A DNA stretch of 64,000 nucleotides from Stenopsyche tienmushanensis (Eukaryota > Arthropoda > Insecta > Trichoptera > Stenopsychidae), in NCBI GenBank assembly GCA_008973525.1, contig WACJ01000355.1, positions 186,001 to 250,000 of the forward strand, written 5' to 3'. The notes under the pieces were generated by a model. The model searched no databases and was not told where the DNA came from. It saw only the letters and a list, made by a program, of their open reading frames with translations. Of the stretch, positions 47,146 to 59,159 are shown one piece after another. Every line of letters begins with the position of its first letter. Positions within the stretch are counted from its first letter, which is position 1. The translations under genes and the position numbers were made by a program.

Positions 47146-47459
47146 GAATTTAGACAAAAAAAACTATATTTTTCTAAAATATCATGACTCTTTAACGAGA
47201 TAATGTATTAAAACCAAATTTGGAATGTAGTTTCGTATTGATTGTTTTTTATGAATGAAGTTCGAGTCATGAAACGCACGAATCTGTACATATGGTATTC
47301 ATAGAGTTAAGCAAATTTCATTTAGTCTATGCCCGATCTACAAATATAGACAAATGTTTCAAAGTCTGCATTTCAAGTCCTTCAACTACTCATATTATGA
47401 TTGTAATAAATAGGAGCATAACCATTTAATAGCAAGCAATAACATATGAGAATCGATAT

Positions 47460-48290
47460 GGGAAGTTTGAATAGCTAAAGCAAGTCCGCTTTTCGTACAT
47501 ACCTCCACCAACAGCAGTTCGGGCTTCACACCGATCATATGATCAGAAATCCAATTTCAAAGTAAACTCAAGACCGACAAGCTTGATATAGTTTTGCCAT
47601 ATAGTTGCAGGAAATCCTGTTACTTAGTCATTGTTCCCTGCATATTCATATTTGCAGCTCATATGAGCACAGACATCTGACTTGGATTGCGGTCAAGAGT
47701 TTCGCCAAACACCAAACGCGATGCATTTGCTCACATATTAAAATATGAAATATCTCAGGTAATAACAGGTCTTTCAGATGAAAGAACAAAGGATGCGTTT
47801 GCCACAATGTGCGTTAAACATACGAAATGCTGCTCGTTTGCAGCGTATATCTGAAAACGATACCTCATTGTTATCTGGCCATTCTGTGGGTCACACTTGA
47901 TGGCTATGCGGTATATTGTTATTGTTTTTATCGTCTCAACCGAAAAGGCAACTTTTCCACTAGGATATTACTCGGAAATAACAAGTCGTAAAGCGAGCGA
48001 TTCATAAAAGGTGGATACCATCACACTCGAATAGGATTTTGGGTCAATCGTGCCAAACACCTTTGTCAACGTGGACAACGAAAACTACTTCCAAAACGCA
48101 ATCTAAATTTTAAGTCATATTGCCCCACGAAAAGTGCTTCGGTGATACAACCAAATGTCAATAGCAGTTAAAACGCTCTGCTTGCCATAAATGGTCAAGT
48201 CGGCCAATCGGACAAATCGGACTATTTTTATGCTACATACATAAGCCAATTTAAGTCGCCTTCGTTTTATATCAAATGGCATTTGAACAT
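47460..48290. other. Long mixed-composition island; candidate regulatory sequence
   Basis: This is a long high-complexity stretch without open frames over 60 codons, and with CpG, TTTATTG/TTTATGG-type and CAATCGGACAAATCGGAC motifs (near 48210). The absence of open frames argues against coding. It is one of the better enhancer candidates by composition, though unproven. Confidence 0.25.
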
Positions 48291-48419
48291 ATAACCCAAG
48301 CTATTGTTCACTAATTTATATATATTTTATATACAAATTATATCCAAAAAAGCATTTTATATTTTGAGACCCAAGTGTTCATATAGTGGCTGGGATCCTG
48401 GATATCTTAAAAATATCAA

Positions 48420-48670
48420 AATTAAGTCCATGAAAAAGCTCTATTCGAAGTGGGTAACGCGTCGACAATTCAGAGCGCTGTTGGGAGCTATTTAAGCGCA
48501 ATAAAAATATTTTTTTCATGCAGTTTGTGACAATAGTTGGAACATGGATCCATCACTATACTTTAGAGTCAAACCTGCAATAAGCTGAGTGGACAACAAC
48601 CAGCGAAAGCAGAACAAAGCGACTAAAAACGCAAATGTGAAAAAATCCTACAAACTTATTGAGTGATGTG
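48420..48670 (+). pseudogene. Mariner transposase fossil (M9), first catalytic block destroyed
   Basis: The plus strand reads SMKKLYSKWVTR near 48427, then in shifted frames a segment matching LxxFxRNKxxFLRRxVT, then VGTWIHHYTLESNLQ (stop) AEWTTTSES and KRLKTQM (stop) (about 48536-48640). This matches the mariner branch with DETWIHHYxPESKxQSxxWxxxxxxxPKKxxxxxSAGKV. The catalytic DE is read as VG: GAT to GTT (48536-48538) and GAA to GGA. Nothing recognisable continues beyond 48670. The block is unlike the DEKW type of M5 and M7, so it is another lineage. Confidence 0.85.
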
Positions 48671-48839
48671 TCTAGATCCAGATTTGCACAGATTTCCTGA
48701 AGCTGAGAAATATATTACTGAGATGATTAATGAATTCGGATAGGACTACAATTCAACTAACCTAATCCTAATTTATCCTAAGGTTTATGACAATGGAAGA
48801 CCCCCACATCTCTATAGGGTGTTTTGCACATGGACCGAC

Positions 48840-48870
<31 letters not shown>

Positions 48871-48874
48871 TTTT
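48840..48874. repeat. A27T8 homopolymer tract
   Basis: A run of 27 A (48840-48866) is followed directly by 8 T (48867-48874). It may be a retrotransposed poly-A tail or simple slippage; no LINE or SINE body was seen upstream. Confidence 0.9.
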
Positions 48875-48879
48875 GTTAG

Positions 48880-50010
48880 TAGAGTTAAGGAATCATTTGC
48901 TGTTTCATACATAGGCCCTATGTTCTAAGTGTCAGAATTGTCGAAATAGATTTTTTTCAAGATTTTAAAAAAAAAATACCCAAATTTTCATCTTTAAATC
49001 GTCATAACTTTTTAATCGTCATTAACATTGAAAAAAAATGTATATCTATATGAAAGAAATAATGACAAAATAGTATCAATTTGATTAAGACTTGAGTGGT
49101 CGAATATTAAATGATCTTGGAGGAGAAAATACATATAAATGATTTAATTTATAAAATCAAATGAGATGGATGTAAAATAAATTTATAAGATTATCATGTT
49201 TTAATAAATATTATTCATAATATTCAAAAATATTCATATAGATTTTTCAGTAAGGGACGACATCATGGACCAAATTTAAAAAAGTATAATAACAAGAAAT
49301 TAATTTAAATCTTATGTAATCATTTTAGTGCTCTATTTATCGACCATCGCCAAAATAATTTCCATCGCGAAAATTATTTCGCAGCACACATCCGCAAAAC
49401 TTCGTTTGGCCCCAAAACCGCAAGAACATTTGGGACGCTCGGATAGCGAACAGTCTGTTGCGACATTTGTCGGGTTTCTTTTTATTCCCTCGGGACCGGA
49501 TTGCTTTTTATACCATAACAGATATACGTAATTTTTTCACCTAATGTGCACTTTGGCTTCTGTGTGCCGAAAAAAAGCCCGAATCTCGTTTAATACGACG
49601 CGAGAAATCGGTAAATTTAAGGTGTTCTGGTGTTAACACTTGGTAGAGCTTTACGGCGTATTTTAAGTTGAATGAAACGTGTTCGCTTGTGTTCTTGGTT
49701 TTTATATAAGATTTTAGCTTTGTCGAATTGTCGAATAGTCGAATAAAAATCATTTTTATCACAAACAGAAAATTATACTTTTATTACTTATATACAATAT
49801 TAATATATCTTGCATTGCTATCAATAACTCAATATATTAGCACAAATCCTACGAAATTTGTTCGAAAATTATATAAATATTATTATGATATGTAAACTCT
49901 TTATAAAATCACTATGGTTTGTTAAATAATATAAATTTTAATAAAAACACAATTTTGCCTAATATTTAAGCGCGATTATCTATAATATTAGTTCAAAATT
50001 GAAGTCTAAC
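48880..50010. other. Spacer, AT-rich with a mixed part at about 49330-49720
   Basis: Frames of 67 codons (plus, 49328-49531) and 73 codons (minus, 49541-49762) lie in the mixed part and are unrecognised. The rest is AT-rich. Confidence 0.35.
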
Positions 50011-50013
50011 TGT

Positions 50014-50330
50014 CAGGGCCGTCACAGCATATATGAAGCTTGTACATAAATAAATAAATACTATCGATATCACACAATATTCGGTCATTGCTTCAAGTAA
50101 ACATAAACAAAATACTTAAAATCGATTCATTATATCATAAAAATATCATTATTAATCGATAAATCTGGGTTAACGATCTATACAGTTGTACGATATCCGC
50201 AACATACTCTCTCCATCTCTGTTTCTCTCCAAGACATTCTTTGTCTGTATCTGAGCTCACGTGTAAGAATGCTTTTTATGACTCACTGGAATTCGGACAT
50301 TATATTGTGTCTTACCTCTTTGAGGGGCAA
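50014..50330 (-). repeat. Dispersed repeat F1, copy b, with CAGGGCCGT end
   Basis: Begins CAGGGCCGTCACAGCATATA, then ACATAAATAAATAAATACTA, TCACACAATATTCGGTCATT, AAAATCGATT, TCGATAAATCTGGGTTAACG, CTCTCTCCATCTCTGTTTCT and GACTCACTGGAATTCGGACA. It is colinear with copies a and c and, over its first half, nearly matches copy d in reverse. CTGTCAGGGCCG resembles a hAT terminus, but no inverted partner is evident at the other end. Confidence 0.8.
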
Positions 50331-50339
50331 ATGCCCCCG

Positions 50340-50920
50340 ATCTACCTTACAGAATCATAAATCTTGCATAAACGATAATTAGGTTAGAGTTTAGTCCGAG
50401 ATATTTTAATTTTAAATATGACCCAATTAAAAACGTAACTGTAAGAGATCGAAATATGTCACAAAGACAAAGCAAAGGGTATTGAAGTATATAGTAATTT
50501 TTATGAAAGTGATTTTCACTGGGCACTTTTCCCATGTAGATGGAATATAGAGAACAATTGCTAAAGTTTTCTTATCAAAATTTAATAAGAATGTTATGTG
50601 ATAAGGCAGATGGATGATATCTGAGATAGATAGATTAGTTATATTAAAAAAAGCAAGTAATTGAGATTTGCATCTTTAAATATGCTCAATGTTAATCTTA
50701 ATTTTATTGGGCGCATTTGGACGATCATTCCATGAATTTCGAGCGCATTTCCCGAAACTACCCTATTGAAAAACATTGAAGCTCCATTTGCAGCGACCAC
50801 AGTCGAGACACGGTCCGTAAAAAAAACGAGACCATCTCTCGAAGGCATAATGTAATTCTGCATGGAGGAACGTCGGAGTTCCATTGCATTTATGGACTAA
50901 AAAAGTTATATAATATTGAA
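50340..50920. other. Spacer
   Basis: Frames of 62 and 81 codons on the minus strand (50347-50535, 50639-50884) are unrecognised. The second sits in slightly more GC-rich sequence. Confidence 0.3.
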
Positions 50921-51800
50921 GTGGAAATTATAAGGGGGCGCACTCTTTTAATGTCTACCACTCCACTCTCCACTCATAGCGGCGAGTGCATTAAAAATTC
51001 CGCCGAGTCTTCACTTTTATACAAATTGCGAATCTTTGGGTAATTCAGTGCTGAAAACGATAGAGAGCGCTACTCAAAATAAAATAAATGGCGGGCCTCA
51101 TCAGCGAGGGCAAAAAACGTATGAGAGTCCTCCAGGGATATACTGAAACAATGGGGATCCGGCTGCACGAAAATATTTTCAGACAATTTTATCTCGGAAG
51201 ACTTTCATATAGTGAAGTAATTTCGTGGACGAGAAGATAGCATAATTAAGCCCTCCAAGGGGATGTTTATTTTAGTTTGCGCATCGTAAAAATTCACCGA
51301 TCTCACATAGTTTCCATCCGAATCGATGAAATTCCATATTGAAATTTCAAAAAGGGGGAATACACCGAAGACGGCAGCTTTGGCGAATAAAAAAAATTAA
51401 AACACCTTTAAGCTCACTGACATGGAGGCGCAAAAAGTTTCTGAATCATATGTACAAGTTTCGCAATAAAAAGTTCAAGGCAGGAGAAAAAATGTAATAA
51501 AACGTATTTAAGTCACATTTTTCTAGTACACTTTAGCCATCAGGAGGGCCTTTCTCGCGATTATGGCTCACTGTTCGCATCTCAACTTATTTTTTATACG
51601 TTTCGCTTACTTCATCATCAATTCGAGTGTACAAATATTCAAAAGCGAATTTAAAATCGTCGAAAAGAAGGCGACCATGGCACTTTTTTTAAAAAAATGC
51701 GCAGAAATTAAATCTAATAACAAAGGATTACAATCGAGCCTTCAACGACTTGATGTCTCATTATGCCGCATCTGAATCTTTCATCTTATGATTTTGGACC
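50921..51800. other. Mixed-composition island
   Basis: A high-complexity block with AAGGGGGCGCACTC (50933-50946) and GGCGAGTGC strings. A 70-codon plus frame (51563-51775) with a KKATMALFLKKCAEIK-type middle has no recognised domain. Candidate regulatory sequence. Confidence 0.2.
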
Positions 51801-52103
51801 ACAAAGGGTAGTCCCGGTGTGACATTCCACTCCATCCCATATCACCTCAATGGGAATAACTAACGCTGATAATTCCTTTGTGTGTGCATTAGATATATCT
51901 TTATCATCCTGAATGAGCTTATAACTACATCAACGAATAAATATTTTCAGTCATTTTAATGATCCCCGATGGAAAATAGATCGATCATTTTTATCATGAT
52001 TTTTAAAAAATAACACATATACTATCTTTCAAGTAAATCATGTTTACAATTGAACATTTCCATGATAATCAGTAGATCAAAGAATATCGATTGATATATT
52101 TGC

Positions 52104-52360
52104 AACTGATCATCTCGATTCAATGTTAACCGGTTCACTTGGATTTGACAAATTAAATTCTGAGGTGATAAAAGTCGTGCAGAATCGGCAATACTTTACT
52201 GAATTTGCAACAATATTTGATATACTTTTTAAAATAATGATAATTTCGCTACTCAATCAATGATTTTTTTTAATATCTAACATCTCTATTAAATTAATCT
52301 AATCCTAACTATCTTTGTTTGCCAAAAATGCACACAAACTTTTGGACTGACCTGATATAT
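52104..52360 (+). repeat. Dispersed repeat F3, copy 2
   Basis: This is the counterpart of 9401-9870: GATCATCTCGAT, ACTTGGATTT, AAATTCTGAGG and TTTTAAAATAATGATAATTTCGC are colinear, ending with ACAAACTTTTGGACTGAC (52333-52350), which has the look of a Tc1-type inner end. No coding part. Confidence 0.5.
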
Positions 52361-53015
52361 TATTTAAAAAAATGATAAATTTTTCGTTCATGTTTCTATG
52401 AGAATGCTTGAGAATAAAATAACTTTTTAAACTGTACATTTATCTTCATAGGCTTAATGTATTATTTTCAAGCAAAATATTATTGATCATCTCAAAGAGA
52501 TGTTAAAATATTGCCAACTAAATCATAAATGCCATTGAAATATTCTATACCTTTGTAGTAAAATTTCTATCACTATAGGCTACCAGCTCGTGTCTTATAA
52601 AATCATATAAATCGAGGACAACAGTGTCATATTACTACATTGCAGAGAATAAACATTATTATAGTAATACGAATATAACTCTGAAGAATCTCTGGTATTC
52701 TTTGTTAGAGTCAAAAACTTTACTAATGAATACAAGCAAAAGAATGATCAAACGAAGATTGACTGAATACCAACTATCATAAAGTTTAAAATGAAATTCT
52801 CTTGCATAATCCTACTAACGATTGCCATATGCTCGTTAAAAAAGCTTCAAAAAGTATGTCGTAACATTATTTAATGGCAATATAAAAACATCTGCTTGAT
52901 ATATTTTATATAAAAATCTTATAATTTTGAATATTTTGCAATTAAATCCAAGAATGTTCGCTTGAGAAACCATCTGTTGGTCGTTAATATAACCTAAAAT
53001 TTATTCGCTCGATCA
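52361..53015. other. AT-rich spacer
   Basis: Nothing recognised. Confidence 0.4.
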
Positions 53016-53019
53016 AAAC

Positions 53020-53770
53020 CAAAGTGCTAAGCATAAGCTGTCAAATCTTCCACCCTGTGGAGATTAGGTTCTCCGACCGACTTTGCACCCATTCATTACG
53101 TCAACAAGACAGACCACGTCAGACGATTCCCGACTATCTTCATCTCGTCTGCTCAGGACGTAGCCTTAGTTAAAAGTCCCCATAAAAAGCATTTCCATGG
53201 ATCGCTTATGAAATGTTTTCTCCGCCTTTAAAATATTCACCAGGCCCGAAATGTATCACGATGTGATATCGTTCACCTCGGTTAGTAGGGTAGTTGGAAT
53301 CTTTCGTCTTCTACGTTGGCCCAATTACTTAAATTTAAGCGAAATATCCACAGAGCGGCATGATATGTATGAGGTTTAGAACCACAATCTGGGCGGGAGG
53401 ACGAGGCAGGAAGGTGGCAGGAAATGAGCGTCCCCAACACCCCGGCGGTGGCGGTTCATGAATAAAGCATTGATAGACGAGTACCTCTTAATCAGGGCTG
53501 CATCATTCAACCCCCAACCCCCCCATCCTGGCCTAACGATCCCTGGCTGGCCGCATCACAAAATACACAGTCAATCATGACTCGGTTAACCGCGACCGTA
53601 ATGAATCACGCCCCAAAGTTAAGGATAACTCCACTCTCATTTTTCTTCCACTAACTTTTCCGTATAGCGAGTATGAAATTTACATAATCTGGATGATGGA
53701 AAGCCGTTTGCTTTTATCTTTCTTTTTATGTATATGTGGCCGTAAGATGAGAATAAAGCTCTTCTGCTAG
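53020..53770. promoter_or_regulatory. Candidate cis-regulatory island
   Basis: One of the most GC-balanced blocks in the window, without long open frames. It contains the perfect palindrome CGGTTAACCG (53583-53592), a TCAATCATGACTC segment just before it, and C-rich runs (53511-53523). The absence of frames argues against an exon. An enhancer or promoter is possible; no direct evidence. Confidence 0.3.
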
Positions 53771-53982
53771 AGCTTCGTCACCTAAACTGAAATACATATA
53801 TTTGAAATAGCTGATTTTCTTCTAAGAGCGCTCAAGCTGTATTCCGTACAGCCCCTGTTTATATTTTGTCATATGTGGTTTTCAACCATTTTATACTCAT
53901 CAACTAGTTTATCTAATGTACTAAAAAACATTGATATTTAAATTCATAAAATATATATGAAAACAGTCCTATGTCCTAGAAA

Positions 53983-54400
53983 AGTGATGGCGAACTTTTG
54001 ACCCGCGGATCAGACACTGATTTTTGAATGACCCACGCGTAAATTTATAAAAACGAGTACTACAGTCTTACTGCTAAATATTTATAAATTCAGGCACACC
54101 AACTTCAATTAATTTTACCTTCTTTAAATTGCCAATTTCGAATCGCACTCAATTTCAATCACCTACATTTGCATATGTTTAAGTACTGATTCTATATTTC
54201 TTGAATAAATCGAAGAAAAACAAGAATATTTGTCTTCTGACGAATCAAAATCTGCAATTTTGGTTTTAAATTCTTAGATTTTTTTGAAATTTTTCCACGT
54301 ATTTTTGATATGATTCAGTTTCACTTAAATTAGATTTGTTCATGTTTCATATCGGAAAATGCTTTAAATTTCCATTTTTCTTATTACTTTTTCAAAAAAA
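53983..54400 (-). pseudogene. hAT transposase fossil (C-terminal part) with possible terminus
   Basis: On the minus strand, across two frames, RFxDF-like KIADFDSSEDKYSCFSS is followed by IYSRNIESVLKHMQM (about 54262-54166), then VIEIECDSKLAI and KLVCLN-type remnants (to about 54080). This matches the hAT branch related to ZBED5/GTF2IRD2 proteins: FxDFxxxEKxLxLFxxPFSxDVExxPxxLQMELIELQxDxxLKxKFxxVxLxxFY. At the low-coordinate end, AGTGATGGCGAACTTTTGAC (53983-54002) has the form of a hAT terminal inverted repeat and would be the 3' end. The DDE core upstream is not recognised, so the fragment is truncated. Confidence 0.75.
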
Positions 54401-54429
54401 TTAGCTTACCAATCCAAAGTTAATCAACA

Positions 54430-55765
54430 ATGTATTTTTTGTAAATTAGAGCCTGGGAGATATATAAAATAAAGTCAAATAAATACTGTAAGCTTTATAG
54501 ACGTCTTTCTTATATTAAATCTTTTTTATGACATTGAAGATTCCAGAAGAAGATGTAAACAAAAGAAATTTGGCAATGGAGATATTAAAGAAGCAGACGG
54601 TCCATCGTTTACTTCAAATCTTGTGCAATTATTTTGTCAAGGTATACAAGACGCAATTATATTTTAATTTAAAGGCTATTCTAAAATATGCCATTGTGTT
54701 TTAACAGAGTAAACTTTAAATGCCAAAAATATATAAAACATAGTATATACCTGGTGAACAAATAGAAGAAGCACCAGCACGAAGTTAGATTGGTGTATTA
54801 AAACTTATCTCGTGAACCTCTCGGCTTGTATATGGTCTATACGAGTTAAAATTAAACATTGTTAAAGATCGTTAATCTTAAGACAAAAGTGAATTTATTG
54901 TATTTGCCGACCTCTTAATTTGCATATCTTCTTAGTATTAAATAAAAAAATTGGATACGTCTCTTAATCGAGCTTCATCACGACGAACTGTCTTCAAAGG
55001 AAAGACAGCGACAGTAGATTAGTGAAAACCATCTACAAAATGTTTTAATGTCCTTAAAACCAATAAGTAATCAAACTAATGGATCTCATCTTCTTTAGTA
55101 GGATGGTATTAAAAAAAATGTGATTAAATATTTCGAATGGCATACCTTTTACACGATGTTTTTGAACAAAAGATGAAAGTTTTTGGCATTTATCAGATTT
55201 TTGATGGAGAATAATGGAAAAATATTATAAGTGCACGAAGGCAGTGGATTATTAAATTTGAAAGTGCAACAGCTTCCAACACCAGTTTGACATTATCAAA
55301 AATGGTGACCAGGAAGATGTTGTTAACAAAAGAAAGTCTAACTGGAGCAAATCGTTAGTCATGACAATCCATGACTGATGGTTAGTTTTTTAAAAGATAC
55401 TAAGATCGATCGAATATAAACGTGATTGTTTTTTGGCGATACGTATTCGATTTTTCGATATAATACACATATATATTTGAAAAGGGGTATGGAAGACAAA
55501 ATAGTACAATGCTTTCATTTTGAGTAAAAATCTATGATTAGATTTAGAATAATATAGAAAACAGACAGACATACATTGCATTTTATATGTAGTATAATAC
55601 ATATATTTTATAAAAAATTATAACAATTCCTATGAAAAGTATAACTTTTGGAAGAAGAAAAAAATGAGATTATAAACCTATATGTTGATTCGAGACGTAT
55701 AGTAAACGTAAGATGTCTCATAAATAAATGCGTTTTAAAACAACACCAATAACCCTCTCCGATCA
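54430..55765. other. Spacer, AT-rich
   Basis: No gene supported. A 70-codon minus frame (55390-55602) is unrecognised. Part may be the decayed body of the adjacent hAT or Tigger elements. Confidence 0.3.
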
Positions 55766-55767
55766 GT

Positions 55768-56975
55768 TTTTCTTTAATAGTAGTTATATATAGATCTTAC
55801 CAAATCTTCCTGTCTTTGTCCTTTTAAGAATTTTATAGAATTTATAATTTTAAAAAAATTCGAAATCCTAGTGTTTCGAGAAAAAAGAATATTTCTGTTC
55901 GTGTACCTAGAGCCAATAAATCAGGAAAAATCAGAAAATACAGAACTCGAAGAGTGTATTTTTATGTGATTCATACTAAGACAATCAACTGGACAGCCCA
56001 TATCTGGTCCATTATTGTGCGAAAAAGCAATATTTTTCAATACAAATTTAAAGTTCGGGCTGCCTTGAAAAATTCAAAAGGCAATATGGTATCAGGAAAC
56101 TTGAAATTCATAGTAAAGAGCTATCTGCTGGCATACTTTCAGCGAACACATTTATTGACACATTGAAGCTATTTGTGGAGAAGGAAGGATTCGACGAAGA
56201 ATTTATATACAATGCTGATGAGACCGGGTTGAATTGGAAAAAACTACATGATGAGGATGCAGACTGCCACTGCTTGTCATTGTAAAATCATTATTATACT
56301 AGACAATGCACAATCTACAGAAAGTTTAAACCAGATTTACAGTAAAAAAAAACTCCGCCAAATAGCACGTCGATAATACAACCGATAGATCAGGCTGTAA
56401 TAGAAACATTCAAACGTTTACATAGAAATGAGTGCTTTGATGATTATTGCTAGCAAATGAAAATAATGAAGAAACAGTTATTAGCTTCCACAAGAAAATA
56501 AATTTAAAAGACTGTTGCTACATCGCAGCAGATAGTTGGAATTCTTTAGATGGTCAACTTTGAAAAAATCATGAAACCAAATTTTGAAAGGATCTTTAAC
56601 AAGTTCCAGTAATGAGGTAGAACCTGATATAGGAGACATTGCGGAAGAAATAACACAAATTTCTACATTATGTAGACGATGTAACCAAGTGGTTAAATTG
56701 CGATGCAAACGATCCTGGATTTCAAATTTTGAATGATGAAAAAATAATTAAAGAACTATCTGCCTCAGAAGAATAAGATCGGCCAAGAAGAGATTTGCGA
56801 GGAGGGAGATATTGGTCCTATACATTCTGAATCTATTCAGTATTTAGATGTCGCCATGAAATGGCTTGATAACCAAGAAGAATGTAAAATTTTTGGCGAT
56901 TTGACACCTTCTAAAAGAAGAGCTCGCTTAAAGCCAAAATCGAAAAATGCTTATATAGTAATATAGTATAAAACA
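55768..56975 (+). pseudogene. Tigger/Jerky-type (pogo family) transposase fossil with DDD triad readable
   Basis: The non-coding start (55768-55920) also occurs at 40738-40895. The body reads, with frameshifts, GNLKF(I/H)SKELSAGILSAN then FIDTLKLFVEKEGFDEEFIY and NADETGLNWKKL (56110-56250). Next comes IIIILDNAQS (near 56290-56315), then IQPIDQAVIETFKRLHRNE (56373-56433), a KDCCYIAADSWNSL-like remnant, and at the end a Jerky-like tail HSESIQYLDVAMKWLDNQEE and PSKRRARLKPKS (about 56826-56945). The three catalytic aspartates of the rve/DDE_1 domain are seen in NADETG (56217), LDNA (56302) and QPIDQ (56388). The block between NADET and LDNA is shortened, so a large internal deletion is present. 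Not functional. Confidence 0.9.
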
Positions 56976-57159
56976 TCAGGATTTGCGAATTATTTCTTTA
57001 CAAGAAATGTTTGGGAAACTGTGAGCTTCACAGTAATATCGTCACACAGAAAAAGTCATTTCAATTCTATGAAGCGCTTTGTATTTAATACCCACCCCTG
57101 GTAAATGTTTGCGTATGCAAAGTTTCAAAATGTATTCCAATAAAAACTAAACCTAAGGG

Positions 57160-57660
57160 AAGTCTCAAAAAAACGGGACGTCCGGGAAGCCACACTTTAG
57201 CGACAAATGGACTAACTGTTTAAAAATCAAAAGCTTCGACAGGCTCTAAAGTGTCGGCCATCAAACTACAGAGCGACCTGGCATATTACCAAATAAAATT
57301 CGGTAATTCCAGAGTGTGCTCTCAAAGTGAGTTGCAAATGACACGATTGCAGGGGGGTGAATAATTAACACTCGGGCTGAGTGACGCTGTCTGCAATGGT
57401 CAGAGGTGGTTCTACAACCGCCCACGGTTCAGAACAAACTTTTTTAACCGGCATCATTCAGGTCCGGGATTAACTCTGTTTCGACGACAGCCCCGACAAA
57501 AGGTTGAATTATTGCATTAAACAGGAACGGGACTGCCTGTTTAAAATACGCGCTTGTGTAATTGCAATTCGCGAATGTTATTTCGTTATCTTTTTAATGG
57601 CTTTATTCGTGCGACTTTAATCCATGCCAGTGCTGCAAATGTACATAAAAGCATATTTTT
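57160..57660. other. Mixed-composition island; candidate regulatory sequence
   Basis: A GC-balanced, CpG-containing block without an open frame of note, directly after the Tigger fossil. CCCACGGTTCAG, ACCGGCATCATTC and AACAGGAACGGGACTGCCTG strings occur. No family match. Regulatory role inferred from composition only. Confidence 0.2.
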
Positions 57661-58830
57661 GCTCAAACACATTGAATGGAAAAAATTGATAAATTACATT
57701 TGGTACAGCAGTGACTAACGAAACACGTATGTATTACGGTAAAATAACGACCGGTAGTGCTTTCATAAATATCATAAAGTATTTACGACATTTTTACTAT
57801 AAACTACTGATATAAGGATATTTATTATTTTTTGTTCCAATATAAAACGCAAATATAAGCATTACTTCACGCGTTCTTGAGGAGATTTTATACATTAACT
57901 CCCCCATCTTTTCCTATTTATCTACATATCTGACCTATATTATCTTATGACTGTATTCAATTTTCATCCAATAAAATACTATTACAAACGTGTCAATAGA
58001 TCAATTTACAACTTAGTATATATATTAGTTATTAATATATATGTTAGATAAAAAAATCCTTAAAATTGTCTGAACGATACCAAAAGTTGATGTAAAGGAT
58101 AGAAGCTCCCCTTAATATATGAATTCGCAATATGAGTGCTTTCCATCTTCAACATCTGTTTATGTACATAATGCAATAATTGATCTTCATTACCAGCTCA
58201 ACATGCTGCCTTCATAAATATACTTGCTTTTTAGTTCAGCTGACTACCTGAGCTAATTGGGGATCTGCAAAGTGGAATAATAAATGATGCAGAGGCACTT
58301 AATTTTTTCACAACTGAATCATTTTAATCCGCATGACAAAAGACTTTTGTTGTTCTCGAGCAATTATCACCATCCTGGAATAACGAAATAACAACGAAGT
58401 GGTGCTTTGTGCCTGAAGGATTGTGCTAATTATAAGATGTCAAATGTTTGCATTGCCCAAGTAAACAGTTGCAGGTAACAACGAACACGCGTCGTACCAA
58501 CTCGCTCTCAATTATTTATAAATTTAATACTAAATTTGTAACAATGGCGTTTGTTCGTCACATGTCCGTGAGAACACTTGGATTGCAATCCAAAAAGCTA
58601 TATTTAGTCTATCGATTCAATTAAACCTTAGATGTACATATCCAATAAACTTTTTCTCTCTTAATTGTTATAAAGAATTTAAATTATTACAAATAATTCC
58701 AAAGATGAGCATTGTAGTTATATAGATCAAAGGTGTCATTTAGATGAAAGAATTCTGCGTTTCCAAGATTATTTATTTAAGTAATCAGCAGCTTATGAAT
58801 TTTAAAAATCAAACGCGCAAAAAATGTCTT
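57661..58830. other. AT-rich spacer
   Basis: No supported features. Confidence 0.4.
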
Positions 58831-58839
58831 TCTGAACAC

Positions 58840-59150
58840 ATTGCGTCTTGTGAACTCTCCTACTCCACGTTACACTGGTGTCAGAAATAAAAAGTATTGC
58901 TGGGATATCTGGCCCAGACGTAACGTTGAACGGAGGCACTTTCGGGGCAGAGTCCCTGAATCGCTCCCTGCTCCCAAATATTTTTCAAAACGACCAGGCT
59001 TGCACGTGGATTTGCTCTTCCATTGGGCCACTTTGACAGAAACAGAGAATAGCTTTTCTCGCAGTCAATGCTATATGTCAACTTCTTGTTTCTTGCACAT
59101 CACACGACGGGAAGCGGTGCATGCATAAGAATTTAGATAGATGTTGTTAT
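58840..59150. other. Mixed-composition stretch with overlapping frames
   Basis: A 95-codon plus frame (58841-59128) and a 66-codon minus frame (58881-59081) overlap. Neither shows a recognised domain, and both probably reflect base composition. Confidence 0.25.
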
Positions 59151-59159
59151 ACACAAGAC

